Below, piece after piece: positions 34,130 through 45,512 of a stretch of 64,000 nucleotides of DNA. Source of the stretch: Trematomus loennbergii. Lineage: Eukaryota > Chordata > Actinopteri > Perciformes > Nototheniidae. Made by a program: the position numbers and the translations under genes. Under the pieces are notes generated by a model. It was not told the origin of the DNA. It ran no database searches and was given only the letters and a program-made list of their open reading frames with translations. Every line of letters starts with the position of its first letter. Position 1 is the stretch's first letter. The stretch is taken from positions 21,488,001 to 21,552,000 of the forward strand of contig JAAOOA010000026.1 of assembly GCA_012861695.1 (NCBI GenBank). Reading direction: 5' to 3'.

Positions 34130-36944
34130 CCTTTTAAACCCCAAGCCTGTTTTTCCAACACATCCTCACTCCCAGGTCGACCTATGTTGACGTTATGTCA
34201 AGTCCCCTGTGTCGGCTTTTTCCCAACGCAAGGGGGGCGGCCCTTAGCGTACATTTTCAACTTTCCGGGATGTCCATAGGCTGTCCGCCGCGGGCCATTC
34301 TCTGCTGAAGCGAGACTGCATTGCATTAAAAACATTATGCTCTCTATATATTGTCTTTATTATGCTTTAAACAGTGTCTCTGGCTTTGGCTATAGGGCGG
34401 CTCAAAGTATTTTGTCCGGCCGTTGTGAAGACTGCTTTGTTTATTGTTTTTGTTTTAAATAAAGCATATTCAATCGAGACATGCCAAACATGTGACGTCA
34501 TATGACGCGTCGCACAGGGAGCAGGGAGACCCCGAGATCTGTATTCCCCGTATTTTTTAAATAAAGAGATGTTCAATCACGGGCGCGTATCAAACGTGTG
34601 ATGTAATGTGGTATTAAAAGTATTAAAAGAGGTGAAAATCACTACAAGTCTGGGCATGTTGAGAGCTGTACATACACACACATTTCATAGTCTTATATTT
34701 CAACAGTTTTACGACAAACTGTGACTTTTTTTACATGGAAATTATTATTTAAGATTGACAAACATCATATGTGTAATTCGTGGCACAATTCAAACGGGAT
34801 CGAAAGATAATCTTTCTCTCTCCATTGACTTCAATGCATACTTTTTCCGAAATAAGATCCCATGGAGGAACCCGGAAGTTTGACAGACATTACCCACAAT
34901 CCTCTGTAGCAACCATAGACTGTATAAAAAAATTAAATAATACATTATTCCGAGTGTGCTTGCTTTTCTCTTTGAAAGTCATCACATAACGGCATTGTAA
35001 TACACGTTTTGGCGGCATTAAATATTACATATCTGCCGTAGTTAACTCAATTTAGAGAGCCCTGATGACAAGACTTCTAGACAAACAGGAACTGCCGCCA
35101 AAACTGAAAACTTGACGTGGATCTTAAATATATAAGCAATTAAACAACATCTTACATTTCTTTTCACACAATACGTCTCCTTGCAGTATCAACACTAACA
35201 CAGTTTGTCGTAAAACTGTTGAAATATAAGACTATGAAATGTGTGTGTATGTACAGCTCTCAACATGCCCAGACTTGTAGTGATTTTCACCTCTTTTAAT
35301 ACCACATTACATCACACGTTTGATGCGCGCCCGTGATTGAACATCTCTTTATTTAAAAAATACGGGGAATACGGATCTCGGGGTCTCCCTGCTCCCTGTG
35401 CGACGTGTCATATGATGTCACATGTTTGGCATGTCTCGATTGAATATGCTTTATTTAAAACAAGGACAATAAACAAAGCAGTCTTCACAACGGCCGGACA
35501 AAATACTTTGAGCCGCCCTATAGCCAAAGCCAGAGACACTGTTTAAAGCATAATAAAGACAATATATAGAGAGCATAATGTTTTGAATGCAATGCAGTCT
35601 CGCTTCAGCAGAGAATGGCCCGCGGCGGACAGCCTATGGACCGCGGCGGACAGCCTATGGACCGCGGTGGACAGCCTATGGACATCCCGGAAAGTTGAAA
35701 ATGTACGCTAAGGGCCGCCCCCCTTGCGTTGGAAAAAGCCGACACAGGGGACTTGACATAACGTCAACATAGGCCGACCTGGGAGTGAGGATGTGTTGGT
35801 TTTTCAGGTCTCAGGCTCAAAAATGACATTCCCAGAACAAATGACCATATCTTCCCTTCTAAAAGGGTTAAATTAATAATCTTTTTTCTCAAAGTAATGA
35901 TAAACCTGTGAGTTGGATGTACAAAAGTCAGTATCAATATAGATGTTTTTTATTTTAAAGAAAATTCAGATTGAACATAGTAAAAAACTGTAAATTATAG
36001 TGTCCGTCCAAAAGTTATTTTTTACATAGTGAAAACTACCCTTGGATGATGGTAAGGTAGACTAAAAGCTTTAGGAATCCAAAGTACAACATATAATAAG
36101 TACCCTGTATCAAGATTGATGCAAAACAAGTGACATTTGACCTTTTTAGAGATGTTTATAAAAAAAAAACTCCACCTCTGAGGTGATTTGGGTGGAAATG
36201 GGGGTTTTACCGTTTTTCTGGAACCCATTGGTCGATTTTGGTGATTGACATCTCTTTCTGACCGTAAGAGCCAATAGAATCGAAGGTGAATCTCCCCACT
36301 CACACACATGGTACAAAAAAAAGGTGGGGGTTTCGCGCATGCAGTTTTTCATCAGAGCGAACCTATGCTCTAGCTCTGACATCTGGAAACGGAAAAGCAG
36401 GTTTATTGCTTATGGATTATCAGAAATCATTTCAAAGGGACACAGACACATTGGATTAACCTATGGATTAACTTCAGCAGCGTTTTTATCGTTTTAATGT
36501 AATTGAAGACCACTTTTGACCAGACTACGACACAGGTAAGCCATGTTAGCGTTTTTAGCCACATGTTTTGATGTCTGTTTTTGTTTATAAAGTCGCAAGT
36601 TTGTATCATAGAGTGATAATGTATGTACCCATTGATTCTGTCTCATCTCACGATGTGAAACGATGTGTTGGATGTGCAGAAAAGATAAATAATAAGGTTT
36701 TGTGAGTGAATTTCGGTGCAGTAATCTGTTAGCATTTTTCGCTTGTTGCTAATTCAGAGGCTCAGCGTTAGCATTGTGGTTTTTTTTTTGAAAAAAAAAT
36801 TAAAATGATCAGTTAGATGAGTTTCTTCCCGTTACATGGATATAAAACATTCATCGTTTATTAAATGAACATGCCCTCAGACACTGTTTCCTGCAAGATG
36901 TTGCGGGAGTTCCCCCGGTACCGGGGTCTCTCGGGCTTAACAGG
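34130..36944 (+). mobile_element. TTAA element, copy 2, middle layer
   Basis: TTAA at 34126-34129 and 36945-36948. The ends match the family (start degenerate CCTTTTAAACCCC; end CTCGGGCTTAACAGG). Internal homology to copy 1 resumes at 35800 (CAGGTCTCAGGCTC). The long-TIR element 34155-35799 interrupts it 25 bp from its left end. Confidence 0.85.
34155..35799. mobile_element. Long-TIR DNA element, inner layer (1645 bp)
   Basis: Starts CCAACACATCCTCACTCCCA and ends with its complement; the inverted arms extend about 450 bp. TTTTT flanks both sides (34150-34154 and 35800-35804), while copies 1 and 3 of the host element have a single TTTTT (GCCTGTTTTTCAGG). A 3x repeat of GACAGCCTATGGACCGCGG occurs in the right arm only (35628-35690). 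The middle holds another dispersed repeat (CAAACGGGATCGAAAGAT). No transposase; the superfamily is not assigned. Confidence 0.88.
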
Positions 36945-37540
36945 TTAAGTAGGTATGACACATTAATAGGTTTTTAAATGTTAAGAAGCCCTCAGACGCT
37001 GTTTCTTGCAGATGTTGCAAATGGAGCTTTACAGGTTAAGTACCTCAATATAAATACAGTACTTGAGTAAATCTACTTACTACCACCACTGCAATTATAT
37101 GTGTGCTAGCAGCCCATAATCCACACTATACATACAATTAATCAACGTGAATTCTGTTTCTAATTTGTTTAGTTTTTCCCCTAAAAAATAACAAAAATAA
37201 CCTATAAAAATACTGTTAAAGAACCGGATCAATAAGCAGTACTTGTAATTGTTTTAATTAGGCCTCATTATTTCACAGTGGCACAGGATCATCTGCCAAT
37301 ACAAGCACTTTTGCTCATGTTCAATCCATAATAATATATAAAATTATAGTCTATAATCTTTTTGTCTTGTTGTTATTAGCAGAGAAAATGTAATGTTTGT
37401 ACAACTATATACAATGAATTCTACCAATCTCGGTGGGAACCGGATTAGGGGGGGCTCGAAAATATTTCCAATTAAACAAGGGGGGCCTGACTGAAAAAGG
37501 TTGGGAACCACTGAGCTAGACGACTGTATACGGAGACAGT

Positions 37541-38279
37541 AGGCTCGTTTGAGATGAGCGAGACCGACGCAGACCTGCGCAATTGCGACCGCCGTCTTGC
37601 TAGTGCGTTGCATGATGGTTAGGGAAACGACTCGCTGGTATCGCGAGCTGAGCGCTCATTGGTAGTTTTTACCCCGTGCTGGTGATGAAACTCTCCAATT
37701 GGCTCCGCAAAAGTTTGTTTGTTGTTTTGTGTCAGTTTTACGTCGCCACTACCATTCACATTTTTCATCATTGTTCCACAATGTTTATCATCGTGAAATT
37801 AATATCTATATATTTAATACTATACTTGCACTGCTTACCGTTTTCATACTTTATATATCTTAGCATATTCATACACTGTTAATACTGCTCATAGGCTACT
37901 GTGTATTCATACCCCTCACTGTTTATTCATCATTCAATTCATTCTATATTTTATTCTGTAGATTGTGTACATTACTTTTCACTTTACTGCTTTTTGCACT
38001 CCTGGTTAGAAGCTAAACTGCATTTCGTTGTCTCAGTACCTGTAATCTGTGCAATAACAATAACGTTGAATCTAATCTTGAGCAGGAACACATTTATTTA
38101 CTTAGTACATATCTGACATTAACGATTAAACACATTTGTGCATTCTTTATAAATGCAAACCGAGTCAAGCCGACTCCGAGCTGTCTGACTTCAGGCGAGC
38201 TTTTTGAGACCTCCTCCGGCTGCAATCGGCTATTCTCGTCCACTTTCGAGGCGAGCCGCAGCTCATCTCAAACAAGCCT
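37541..38279 (+). mobile_element. TIR element of 739 bp, unclassified
   Basis: AGGCTCGTTTGAGATGAGC at the left and GCTCATCTCAAACAAGCCT at the right form TIRs. No clear target duplication was found. The interior is AT-rich with no transposase frame. A 33-bp minisatellite abuts its right end. Confidence 0.7.
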
Positions 38280-38493
38280 GATAGGTTGGGACGTGTCACG
38301 TGTGCCGGAGACGATAGGTTGGGACGTGTCACGTGTGCCGGAGACGATAGGTTGGGACGTGTCACGTGTGCCGGAGACGATAGGTTGGGACGTGTCACGT
38401 GTGCCGGAGACGATAGGTTGGGACGTGTCACGTGTGCCGGAGACGATAGGTTGGGACGTGTCACGTGTGCCGGAGACGATAGGTTGGGACGTG
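38280..38493. repeat. 33-bp minisatellite, 6.5 units, each with CACGTG
   Basis: Units start at 38280, 38313, 38346, 38379, 38412 and 38445, with a partial unit at 38478. Each has GATAGGTTGGGACG then GTCACGTGTGCCGG. The units appear identical. As 33 is a multiple of 3, all frames stay open, which makes spurious ORFs on both strands. Confidence 0.97.
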
Positions 38494-38944
38494 TTTTTAG
38501 ATGTGGGTAAGGAGGAAAAGAGAAACTTAGTTTTTCTGAAACTTTGTGAGTCTCCTTACACACTGGGGATGCATATTTATGGATAAGAGACATCAAAAAG
38601 TGCATTTTGCATACTAGGTCCCCTTTATGTAAAAGTATGCAAGTATTCTCAAAGAAATGTACAGCACCTTCTTATGTAAAAGTAATGATACTGCAATAAA
38701 ATGTTCCCCGTCAGTGTTTGATTTATGATGTTTCTTGATTATTGTCAGTGTTGCATTTTACTGCTGTACATGTTTAAGGTTGCACTTCTATAAATGATGA
38801 TAGAAGAGGGAACCCAGCCATCTGAATTCACCCAAAATGTAAGTTTGTATTTCTTTTTACATTTATTTGATTTTCTGTGATGAAAAAATGAAAAAGAAAA
38901 TGAGAAAAATGAAAAAATGAAAAAAATAAATACATACATTTATA

Positions 38945-39051
38945 TAAAAAATACTTGGTGATACCAGCTGGGTGCTCCTGGTCCAGACTGGGGCTCCACT
39001 CCTGCTGGTCAGGGAGAACCTTTTCTTTAACCACCACCAGCTGCGGGACGT
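38945..39051 (-). pseudogene. C2H2 zinc-finger gene relic ZNF3
   Basis: The acceptor (TTTCTTGCAG) and first ~27 codons (DVPQLVVVKEKVLPDQQEWS) of the second exon remain. A deletion then joins the ..LDQEHPA region to a GITK remnant and the finger array is gone. Upstream (39052-39420) matches the intron flank of ZNF1 and ZNF2, showing it is a third copy of the same locus. Confidence 0.85.
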
Positions 39052-40669
39052 CTGCAAGAAACAGGAAACACACAGTCAGCAAAAACTGTTAAGTGTTGGC
39101 ATTTAAAAATCGAATCACCATTAAAATGGGAGACATTTTGCAGCCCTAATTAATGCCTTTGTTTTTATACTTTAATATTATCTTTCTTAGTCCCACCTAT
39201 TGTGTATTTTTGTTGGCTCAATTCAACTTGTGTAGCCCAGCCCCTTTCCACTTCCAGTTAAAAATGAAAAAGGGTTTTTTCTTCTGGTTTAGCACTAGCT
39301 GCAATGTAAACAATGAATTGTATTTGGGATTGTTCACAGCTACACTACGCCTATAGAATAGTAATACTACAAATATATTGTAGGGCCATACCTATACAAA
39401 ACAGGTCTGTGAAGTTTTTTGCTTAAAATACCAAACAGATCACCCATGATAGGTATGTCAATTGTAACTGTGTTGTATGATGTCCTTTTTGTTTTTCTGT
39501 TGTTTTATGTTTTTATGTCTTCATGTGTAACCTACTGCTGCAGGTCTCCCTTGAAAAAGAGATTGATGATCTCAATGGGATTCACCTGGTTAAATAAAGG
39601 TTTGAAATTAAATGAGTAGCGGTGACATATTCCTGCGCTGTGAAAATAGTCCCGGTCTTGTAGTTGTTTTCATTGAATGAAGGCATTTAACAGGGACATG
39701 AGTTGTTTTTTTTACGATATACAAGTGAACCACCTGGTTTCGATTCGCCATTATCAAAAGAACAACTTCAACCTGACAGATTGATGATGACTACGAAAAG
39801 CAAAGCAGCGGATGAATACGTTTTTTTTTAAAAGTGATGTGACAGTAAACATGACCTACCGAGTAACGGGTGCGCACTGCGCAGATATTTTCGGCTGATG
39901 AAGAGATTTTATTTCAGGGCAGTGTGAATGAAAATGTCAGTTGACCAAGCTAACATTACAGGATTATGTTTCACAAAACATTTATAAAATAAATAAGCCT
40001 CAAACATTCACACTCTTATTTATATCGCTCGTGATTTTTTAAAGTTTTGAATTGTAACTGCCTATGTTTGCAGCTTGATTTAGAGAGGTTGTGTTTGTTC
40101 GTTCCATTAATTAGCCGTGTCCCGGCTATCGGTTCGGCTAAATTGGCACGTTTCTGAGAGGTTGTGTGTGTTCGTGCCAGTAATTAGCCGTGTCCTGGCT
40201 CTCTGAATTGTAGCTTGTTAGCCCCAGCTATGTTCTGAAAGCTGGGCCATGGCTGTGAAGTGGAACTTGCAACGTTTTTCTGGTTCAGCTCGCGCTAAAC
40301 CTGCCCAGATACAGAAGGGGTGCCTCGCGCCATTCTTTCCATTGAACGAGTAAATGCTTATTGTGTTCAGAAATAGCATTTATATTGTGTATGAATGCTA
40401 TTTTTCACTCTTGAAATGGGGGAGACAAAATTGTATTTCTGCTGTTTTGGAAAATATTTTATAGAAAAGAAAGGAATATATTTAGTTTATTTCATCGAAA
40501 TACGGTGCCCATAAACCACATGTCCCAATATGCATCTACTTCTGTGACCTGCCCATTGACGGGTCTTACTATCAGCCATTTCTAGCAGCGGGAACAGTCC
40601 GTGCTGTAACTGTTGTACTTGTGTTCATCTTATTCTTTGTCATGTTCTCAGTTCCTATGACTTTATTAA
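39052..40669. other. ZNF3 upstream and intergenic sequence
   Basis: 39052-39430 is ZNF intron homology. 39541-39605 is the LINE-tail fragment (CTCCCTTGAAAAAG, CCTGGTTAAATAAAGG). 40084-40146 and 40157-40218 are diverged direct repeats (GAGAGGTTGTGTTTGTTCG, TTAGCCGTGTCC). No gene is recognised. Confidence 0.5.
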
Positions 40670-41872
40670 CCTGTTGAGCCCCGAGCCTGTTTTTCAGGTC
40701 TCAGGCTCGAAAATGACATTCCCAGAACAAATGACAATATCTTCACTTCTAAAAGGGGTAAATTAATAATATTTTCTCTCAAAGCAATGATAAACCTGTG
40801 AGTTGGATGTAGAAAGGTCAGAATCAATATAGATTTTTTTATTTTAAAGTAAATTCAGATTGAACATAGTAAAACAATGTAAATTATAGTGTCCGTCCAA
40901 AAAAAAAAAACATTACTTATAGTGAAAACCACCCTTGAATGATGGGATAGTAGACTAAAAGCTTTAGGAATCCAAACTATAACATATAATAAGTACCCTG
41001 TATCAAGAATAATGCAAAACAAGGGACTTGCCATATCTCTGGCCCCCCTCGGTCGATTTTGATGATTGGTTCAAGGTTCAAGGTTCTTTATTGTCAAACT
41101 GACATAGCTACAGAGTAATTATGTTGTTGAAAATCTTATGTCACAGGCTTCTCCAACAATGCAACATAATAACAATACAGATAGCAAGAGCAATACAAAA
41201 AGAAAAATAGTTGACATCTCGTTTGAACCGCTAGAGCCAATAGAAACGAAGGGTGAGTTCCTAAATCCACCTACACGTTCCATTGAGGAATGAGTGATGC
41301 ACACGCAGTTTGCCCAAACCGAAAGCTATGTTACGCTCTGAAAACTAGGCTTATTGATTATGGATTATCAGTAATCATTTCAAAGTGACACAGACACATT
41401 GGATTAACCTATGGATTAACCTTCAGCAGTGTGTTTATCGTTTTAATGCCATTGAACACAACTTTTGATCAGAAAAACAGCAAAGGTAAGACTATTTGCC
41501 GTTTTTGCTCCGTAAAACTACGTCGTGTGATGTTTGCTTCCCCTGCCGCGAGTTTTGATCACACAGTGATGATACTTATACCTCTATAATCTCAGCTTTA
41601 ATCCAAACAACATTTGTGCAGATCCGATAAGTAATAAAGTATCTCTATACCGTGAGTTCTGTGCTGAGAGCGTTATCATTCTTTGCTCAGGGCTAATTCA
41701 GAGCATTGGTATCATCCTTGTGTTTCGTTTAGCTACAAATTGTTTATATCGTCAGTTAGCTGAGTTTCTTCCCATTAAGTGGGTATGACACATGAATAGG
41801 TTGTTAAATGTTAAGAAGCCCTGAGACACAGTTTCGTGAAAAAAAAGCCTGTAGCCCCCGCAGGGTTTTGCT
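40670..41872 (+). mobile_element. TTAA element, copy 3
   Basis: Begins after TTAA (40666-40669) with CCTGTTGAGCCCCGAGCC and follows copies 1 and 2 throughout. The right end is degraded, so the limit is approximate. At 41069-41209 it contains an extra ~140 bp (TTCAAGGTTCTTTATTGTCA..) absent from copies 1 and 2. Confidence 0.78.
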
Positions 41873-42411
41873 GCAACTGGATGAAGTGGACTTGCAAGTT
41901 GTGATGCTCATTTTAAGTTTCTTATTAGTATTGTGTGCCTCGACAGTGACATGTTTCCATGTTGTGACATTACATTCTTGAATGTTTGTGTGTTTAAAAA
42001 GAAAAAAGTTTTAGGTTAATGATGGTTTTAGAGTGTATTGGTGAATTAATTTGAATATGTTGAAAGAAGAGAACATTTAAAAAGAGGACATTTAATGTTC
42101 ATTTCAGTATTTAGTGTCTCTACTGGGACATGTCTCCATGCTTTATGCTGTATGAATGCTTGTTGTTTGTATGTTGTCTTCTCCTGAGTGTGTACATCTC
42201 TTGTTGGTTTTTGTATTTTTGATGGCACCTTAAAAAAAGGAGTAGCTCTACTCATCTCATTGTACCTGTATAATGACGATAAAGGATTCTATTCTTCTTT
42301 AATGTTCAAAAAGCTCTTTATTTTTCTCATACTGCCTGTGCTGCAACAGCTCTTTTCACCCTTTGTCCTATTTGTAAAATGAAATGTTATAATTCATGTG
42401 CATGTATGTAT
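41873..42411. other. No gene recognised
   Basis: AT-rich intergenic sequence with no TIR or ORF that I can support. Confidence 0.4.
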
Positions 42412-43505
42412 ATCACAACTCATTCAGTCTGGCTCCAGCAACCCCAAGCGTCTGTTCTCCACCATCAGCAAACATCTCAAACCCTGTGACAACGCCACCT
42501 CATCCTTCACCACCGAACAAGTGCAACTCCTTCCTCTCGTTTTTCCAAACCAAAATCAGCAACATTTACAGCAATCTGACACCCTCATCAGCACCCTCCA
42601 CCTCCCCCCCCCCCTTCACCTCAAAGCCCCTGTCCCACTTCTCCCTGTGACCCCCATGCAACTGTCCGACTTCATGACTGGAATTAACTCCATCTGCACA
42701 CTTGACCCAATGCCCTCCAAATGTGTTAAAGAGACCTGCCATCTTCCAATTCATCGCCTCCATCATTAACTCCTCCCTCAGATCTGGATCAGTTCCCCCT
42801 CTCTCAAACTGGCTGCTGTCAAACCCATTCTCAAAAGACCTGGACTCAAACCTGACATCATGTCCAACTTCCGGCCCATCTCAAATCTCCCCTTTCTGTC
42901 AAAAATACTTGAACGTGTCATTGCCTCATAACTAAAATCCCACCTCAGCTCCAATGACCTCTTTGAGCCATTTCAATCCGGTCTCCGATCAAAACACAGC
43001 ACCGAAACAGCTCTTCTCAAAATCACAAACAACCTCCTCCTTTCCTCTGACTCCGGCAACCTGAACATACTCATCCTCCTCGACCTCACCGCAGCATTCG
43101 ACACCATAAACCACACCATTCTGCTGTCCCTCCTAGAATCATCACTCAACATCACCGACACTGCACTCTCCTGGCTGAAATCCTACCTCACCGACAGACA
43201 TCAGTTTATCAACATCAATAACTGCACCTCCTCCACTGCTCCTCTGTCCCAAAGTGTCCCCCAGGGTTCGGTGCTTGGCCCCTTCCTCTTCATCCTTTAC
43301 ATGCTCCCCCTTGGCAAAATCATTTGTCGCCACAACCTTCAATTTCACTGCTACGCCGACGATGACATCCAACTTTATATCTCAACCAAAACCATCACCC
43401 CCACAACACACTCCACTCTCACCAACTGTCTCTCAGAAATAAAAGCATGGATGCAAACAAACTATCTCCAACTGAACAGTGCCAAATCAGACATCATCAT
43501 CATCA
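42412..43505 (+). pseudogene. L2-like LINE reverse transcriptase fragment
   Basis: Frames along this stretch show LIQSGSSNPKRLFSTIS, FRPISNLPFLSKILERV, FQSGLRSKHSTETALL, LLDLTAAFDTINH, VPQGSVLGPFLF, FHCYADDD and EIKAWMQTNYLQLN in RT order. It is a different, more diverged subfamily from the L2 at 2799-6390. One in-frame stop follows ILERVIAS and there are at least three frame changes. Endonuclease and 3' end are missing. It is cut by hAT sequence at about 43515. Confidence 0.87.
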
Positions 43506-43514
43506 TTCTTATTA

Positions 43515-43850
43515 ACACATACACGTACATATATATTTAAGAAGTACAATATGAGAAAAGCACAAGTTTAATTTGTGGGCCATATTTCATTATACTTTTT
43601 CAATTAGCTGAGAACCGGCCCCCGGAGGAGGCTGTAGCTCAGTGGATAGTGTGCTGGACTTCGAATCAGGGGATAGCAAGTTCGAGTCCCACTGCAGCCA
43701 GCATGTGTGTCCCTTGGCAAGACACTTCACCCCAAATTGCTCCTGTGGGGATTGTCCACAGTACTGAATGCATGTAAGTCGCTTTGGATAAAAGCGTCTA
43801 ACAAATGGCATGTAATGTAATGTAGTTTGGACACCCCTGGTTTAAAGTGT
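43515..43850 (-). mobile_element. hAT terminus split by a SINE
   Basis: Same hAT end as at 570-954 and 19733. The terminal AGTTTGGACACCCCTG (43826-43841) is separated from the rest (..AATTAGCTGAGAACCGGC) by a SINE at 43624-43825. It adjoins exon E1c as in the other copies. Confidence 0.8.
43624..43825 (+). mobile_element. tRNA-derived SINE inserted in hAT terminus
   Basis: A box TAGCTCAGTGGATAGTG, B box AAGTTCGAGTCCC and tail TAAGTCGCTTTGGATAAAAG with ATGTAATGTAATG. The E1a and E1b copies of the same hAT end lack it, so the insertion is specific to the E1c copy. Confidence 0.9.
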
Positions 43851-43874
43851 TAATTAAGAGAAAATGGAACAGAC

Positions 43875-44066
43875 CTGCTCTGTGTATCCGAAGCTGAGGC
43901 TGTAAAACAGCGTCCAGTAGTTTCTGAAGTCTTTTGTTCTCCTCTTTGAACGAGACAGCTCCTCCTCGTACTCTGCCATCATTTTTTCAAACAGAGCAAA
44001 TATCTCTTCACCAGCAGGAGTGAGTAGCAGCTTCTTCAACGAAAGCAGCATTTGGACTTTACTCAT
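43875..44066 (-). pseudogene. C2H2 ZNF first exon (copy E1c), frameshifted
   Basis: ATG at 44066 opens MSKVQMLLSLKK and retains LTPAGEEIFALFEKMMAEYEEELSRS, the fullest version of the leader. One T is missing in the TCTTTTGAACG stretch (about 43947), shifting the frame before the conserved QLRIHRA end. The donor GCAG|GTCTGT at 43875 is intact. It lies upstream of the ZNF3 relic and ZNF2 on the same strand. Confidence 0.8.
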
Positions 44067-44350
44067 GTTTACTAGATCACCTTTTCCTGCAAACTCCGTT
44101 AAACACACTGTTTCTTTCTCTCCATCAAACTCTCAATCTGACTAGTGTTGCCAACGTGTTTCCAGCTAGCATGCAAAGCTAGCTCCTATAGTCCGAGGTA
44201 AACGCTCCAGAAAAAAGAGCACACAGTCCATTCGGAGGTTTATCCAAACACACAGATGATGGATCAGTAGTGCTGGAGCTCACACACGCTTTTTCAGGAA
44301 CACACAGAGAGAGAGAACCGTAGCGACGAGACGCCACCTGGAACCAGTGT
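44067..44350 (-). promoter_or_regulatory. 5' UTR/promoter-side flank of E1c
   Basis: Shares GCTAGCATGC, CTATAGTCCGAGG, and GTGCTGGAGCTCACACACGC with the other E1 flanks. It runs into the GACTACCCGATCTG repeat at 44350. Confidence 0.45.
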
Positions 44351-45050
44351 GACTACCCGATCTGAATCCCTGCCTGATTTGCAATGCGCAATTTGCGCAT
44401 GTGCGAGATGGTCCGCCATATTCATGGTACCACGTGACGTCACTGTATTCTAGCGCCGCCATTTTGTGTCGGTCACTCACAGCAAGTCATTACAACAACA
44501 GAGAACACGGAGGAAGCAACAGAGACTGACACACACATCGTGAATAATAAAGTGTGTGGATATGCCTGGGATTTGTTGTGCTGGGGCTGTGACAATAGTC
44601 GCCAGAGGAACCCGGACTACAGTTTGTATCGATCCCCAAATACTAGTGATGACGAGATGAAGCCTCATGAAGCTTTGAAGCTTTCCAGCAAATCGGTTCG
44701 CTAAAAGGTTCATCTCATGAAGCTTCATCATGGGCTTCATGTGCTCACAAGACCCCCTGTTGGTGAACAGGTGTAAAACAGCCACATATATTTGTAATCT
44801 TTGACATACTAAAAATACTGGAAATAATGATACAAAAAGGTAAAAGATGTCAAATGTATTTGTCATCCTGTATGAACAGAATTTTACACCAGTAAGTGTT
44901 TTAAAATGACTGTATATAATAATAAAAACAATGTGTCAATATAGTATCTTGTTGTTACATCTATACATAAATAAATGTAAATGTCTGCTGCCTTCTATAA
45001 AGACAAAAGAAGCAATATATGTTCGAAAACTGGAAAAGAACAAGGGTTTA

Positions 45051-45174
45051 ACTTGCAGAGGCCAGTGAATGTGCTTGTGTAACTTGCAGAGGCCAGTGAA
45101 TGTGCTTGTGACTTTGCAGAGGCCAGTGAATGTGCTTGTGTGACTTTGCAGAGGCCAGTGAAAATGCTTGTGAT
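45051..45174 (+). repeat. ~31-bp minisatellite, four units
   Basis: Four copies of GCAGAGGCCAGTGAATGTGC with 29-32 bp period, internal to the hAT element. Confidence 0.92.
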
Positions 45175-45232
45175 ACATGGAACAATTTTATTGGTTTTTG
45201 TTTAAAAACAATATTTTTTCCACACTTTTCGG

Positions 45233-45512
45233 GCTTAGGCGATTTCTTTTCTTGGACACAACTTCTCCTGCCTTTGAAAATACCCTTTCACACGGGACTG
45301 AGGAAGCAGGTGTGCACAAGAAAGTGACAGCAAGTGTATATAAGTTGGATACACATGTCTTTGTGTCTGCCAGTAGTTCAGAGGGTCCTCCAAGCGTCCG
45401 ATATTTGGTTCAGCCAGGTACCGCTGGACTTCAACAGTTGCGTCAGCTGTTGGATTCTTGGTCTTTCTGGACAGCTTTACAGTCCGATCCAATTTTTGCC
45501 AGAGTTTGTTTC
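45233..45512 (-). pseudogene. hAT transposase C-terminal (hATC) exon
   Basis: Begins after a TTTTCAG acceptor and reads ADATVEVQRYLAEPNIGRLEDPLNYW; after a one-base frame change near 45310 the other frame gives SSVPCERVFSKAGEVVSKKR. These are the hAT dimerisation motifs. The catalytic core exon between this and the N-terminal exon is missing. Confidence 0.85.

Larger units (their letters stand above)
33393..37513 (+). mobile_element. hAT element, outer layer of a three-level nest
   Basis: Termini CAGTGGTTCCCAACCTGGGG and AGGTTGGGAACCACTG are the classic hAT (Charlie-type) ends. A perfect 8-bp target duplication AGCTAGAC flanks it (33385-33392, 37514-37521). It has no recognisable transposase. 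It was later split by the TTAA element at 34130-36944. Confidence 0.95.

Noticed and set aside
38280..38493. CRISPR-like array
   Set aside because: The units are contiguous and identical with no unique spacers, and the context is eukaryotic.
38165..38605. 146-codon minus-strand ORF with a repeated RPNLSSPAHVT unit
   Set aside because: The 33-bp minisatellite keeps all frames open; the same array also gives ORFs on the plus strand.
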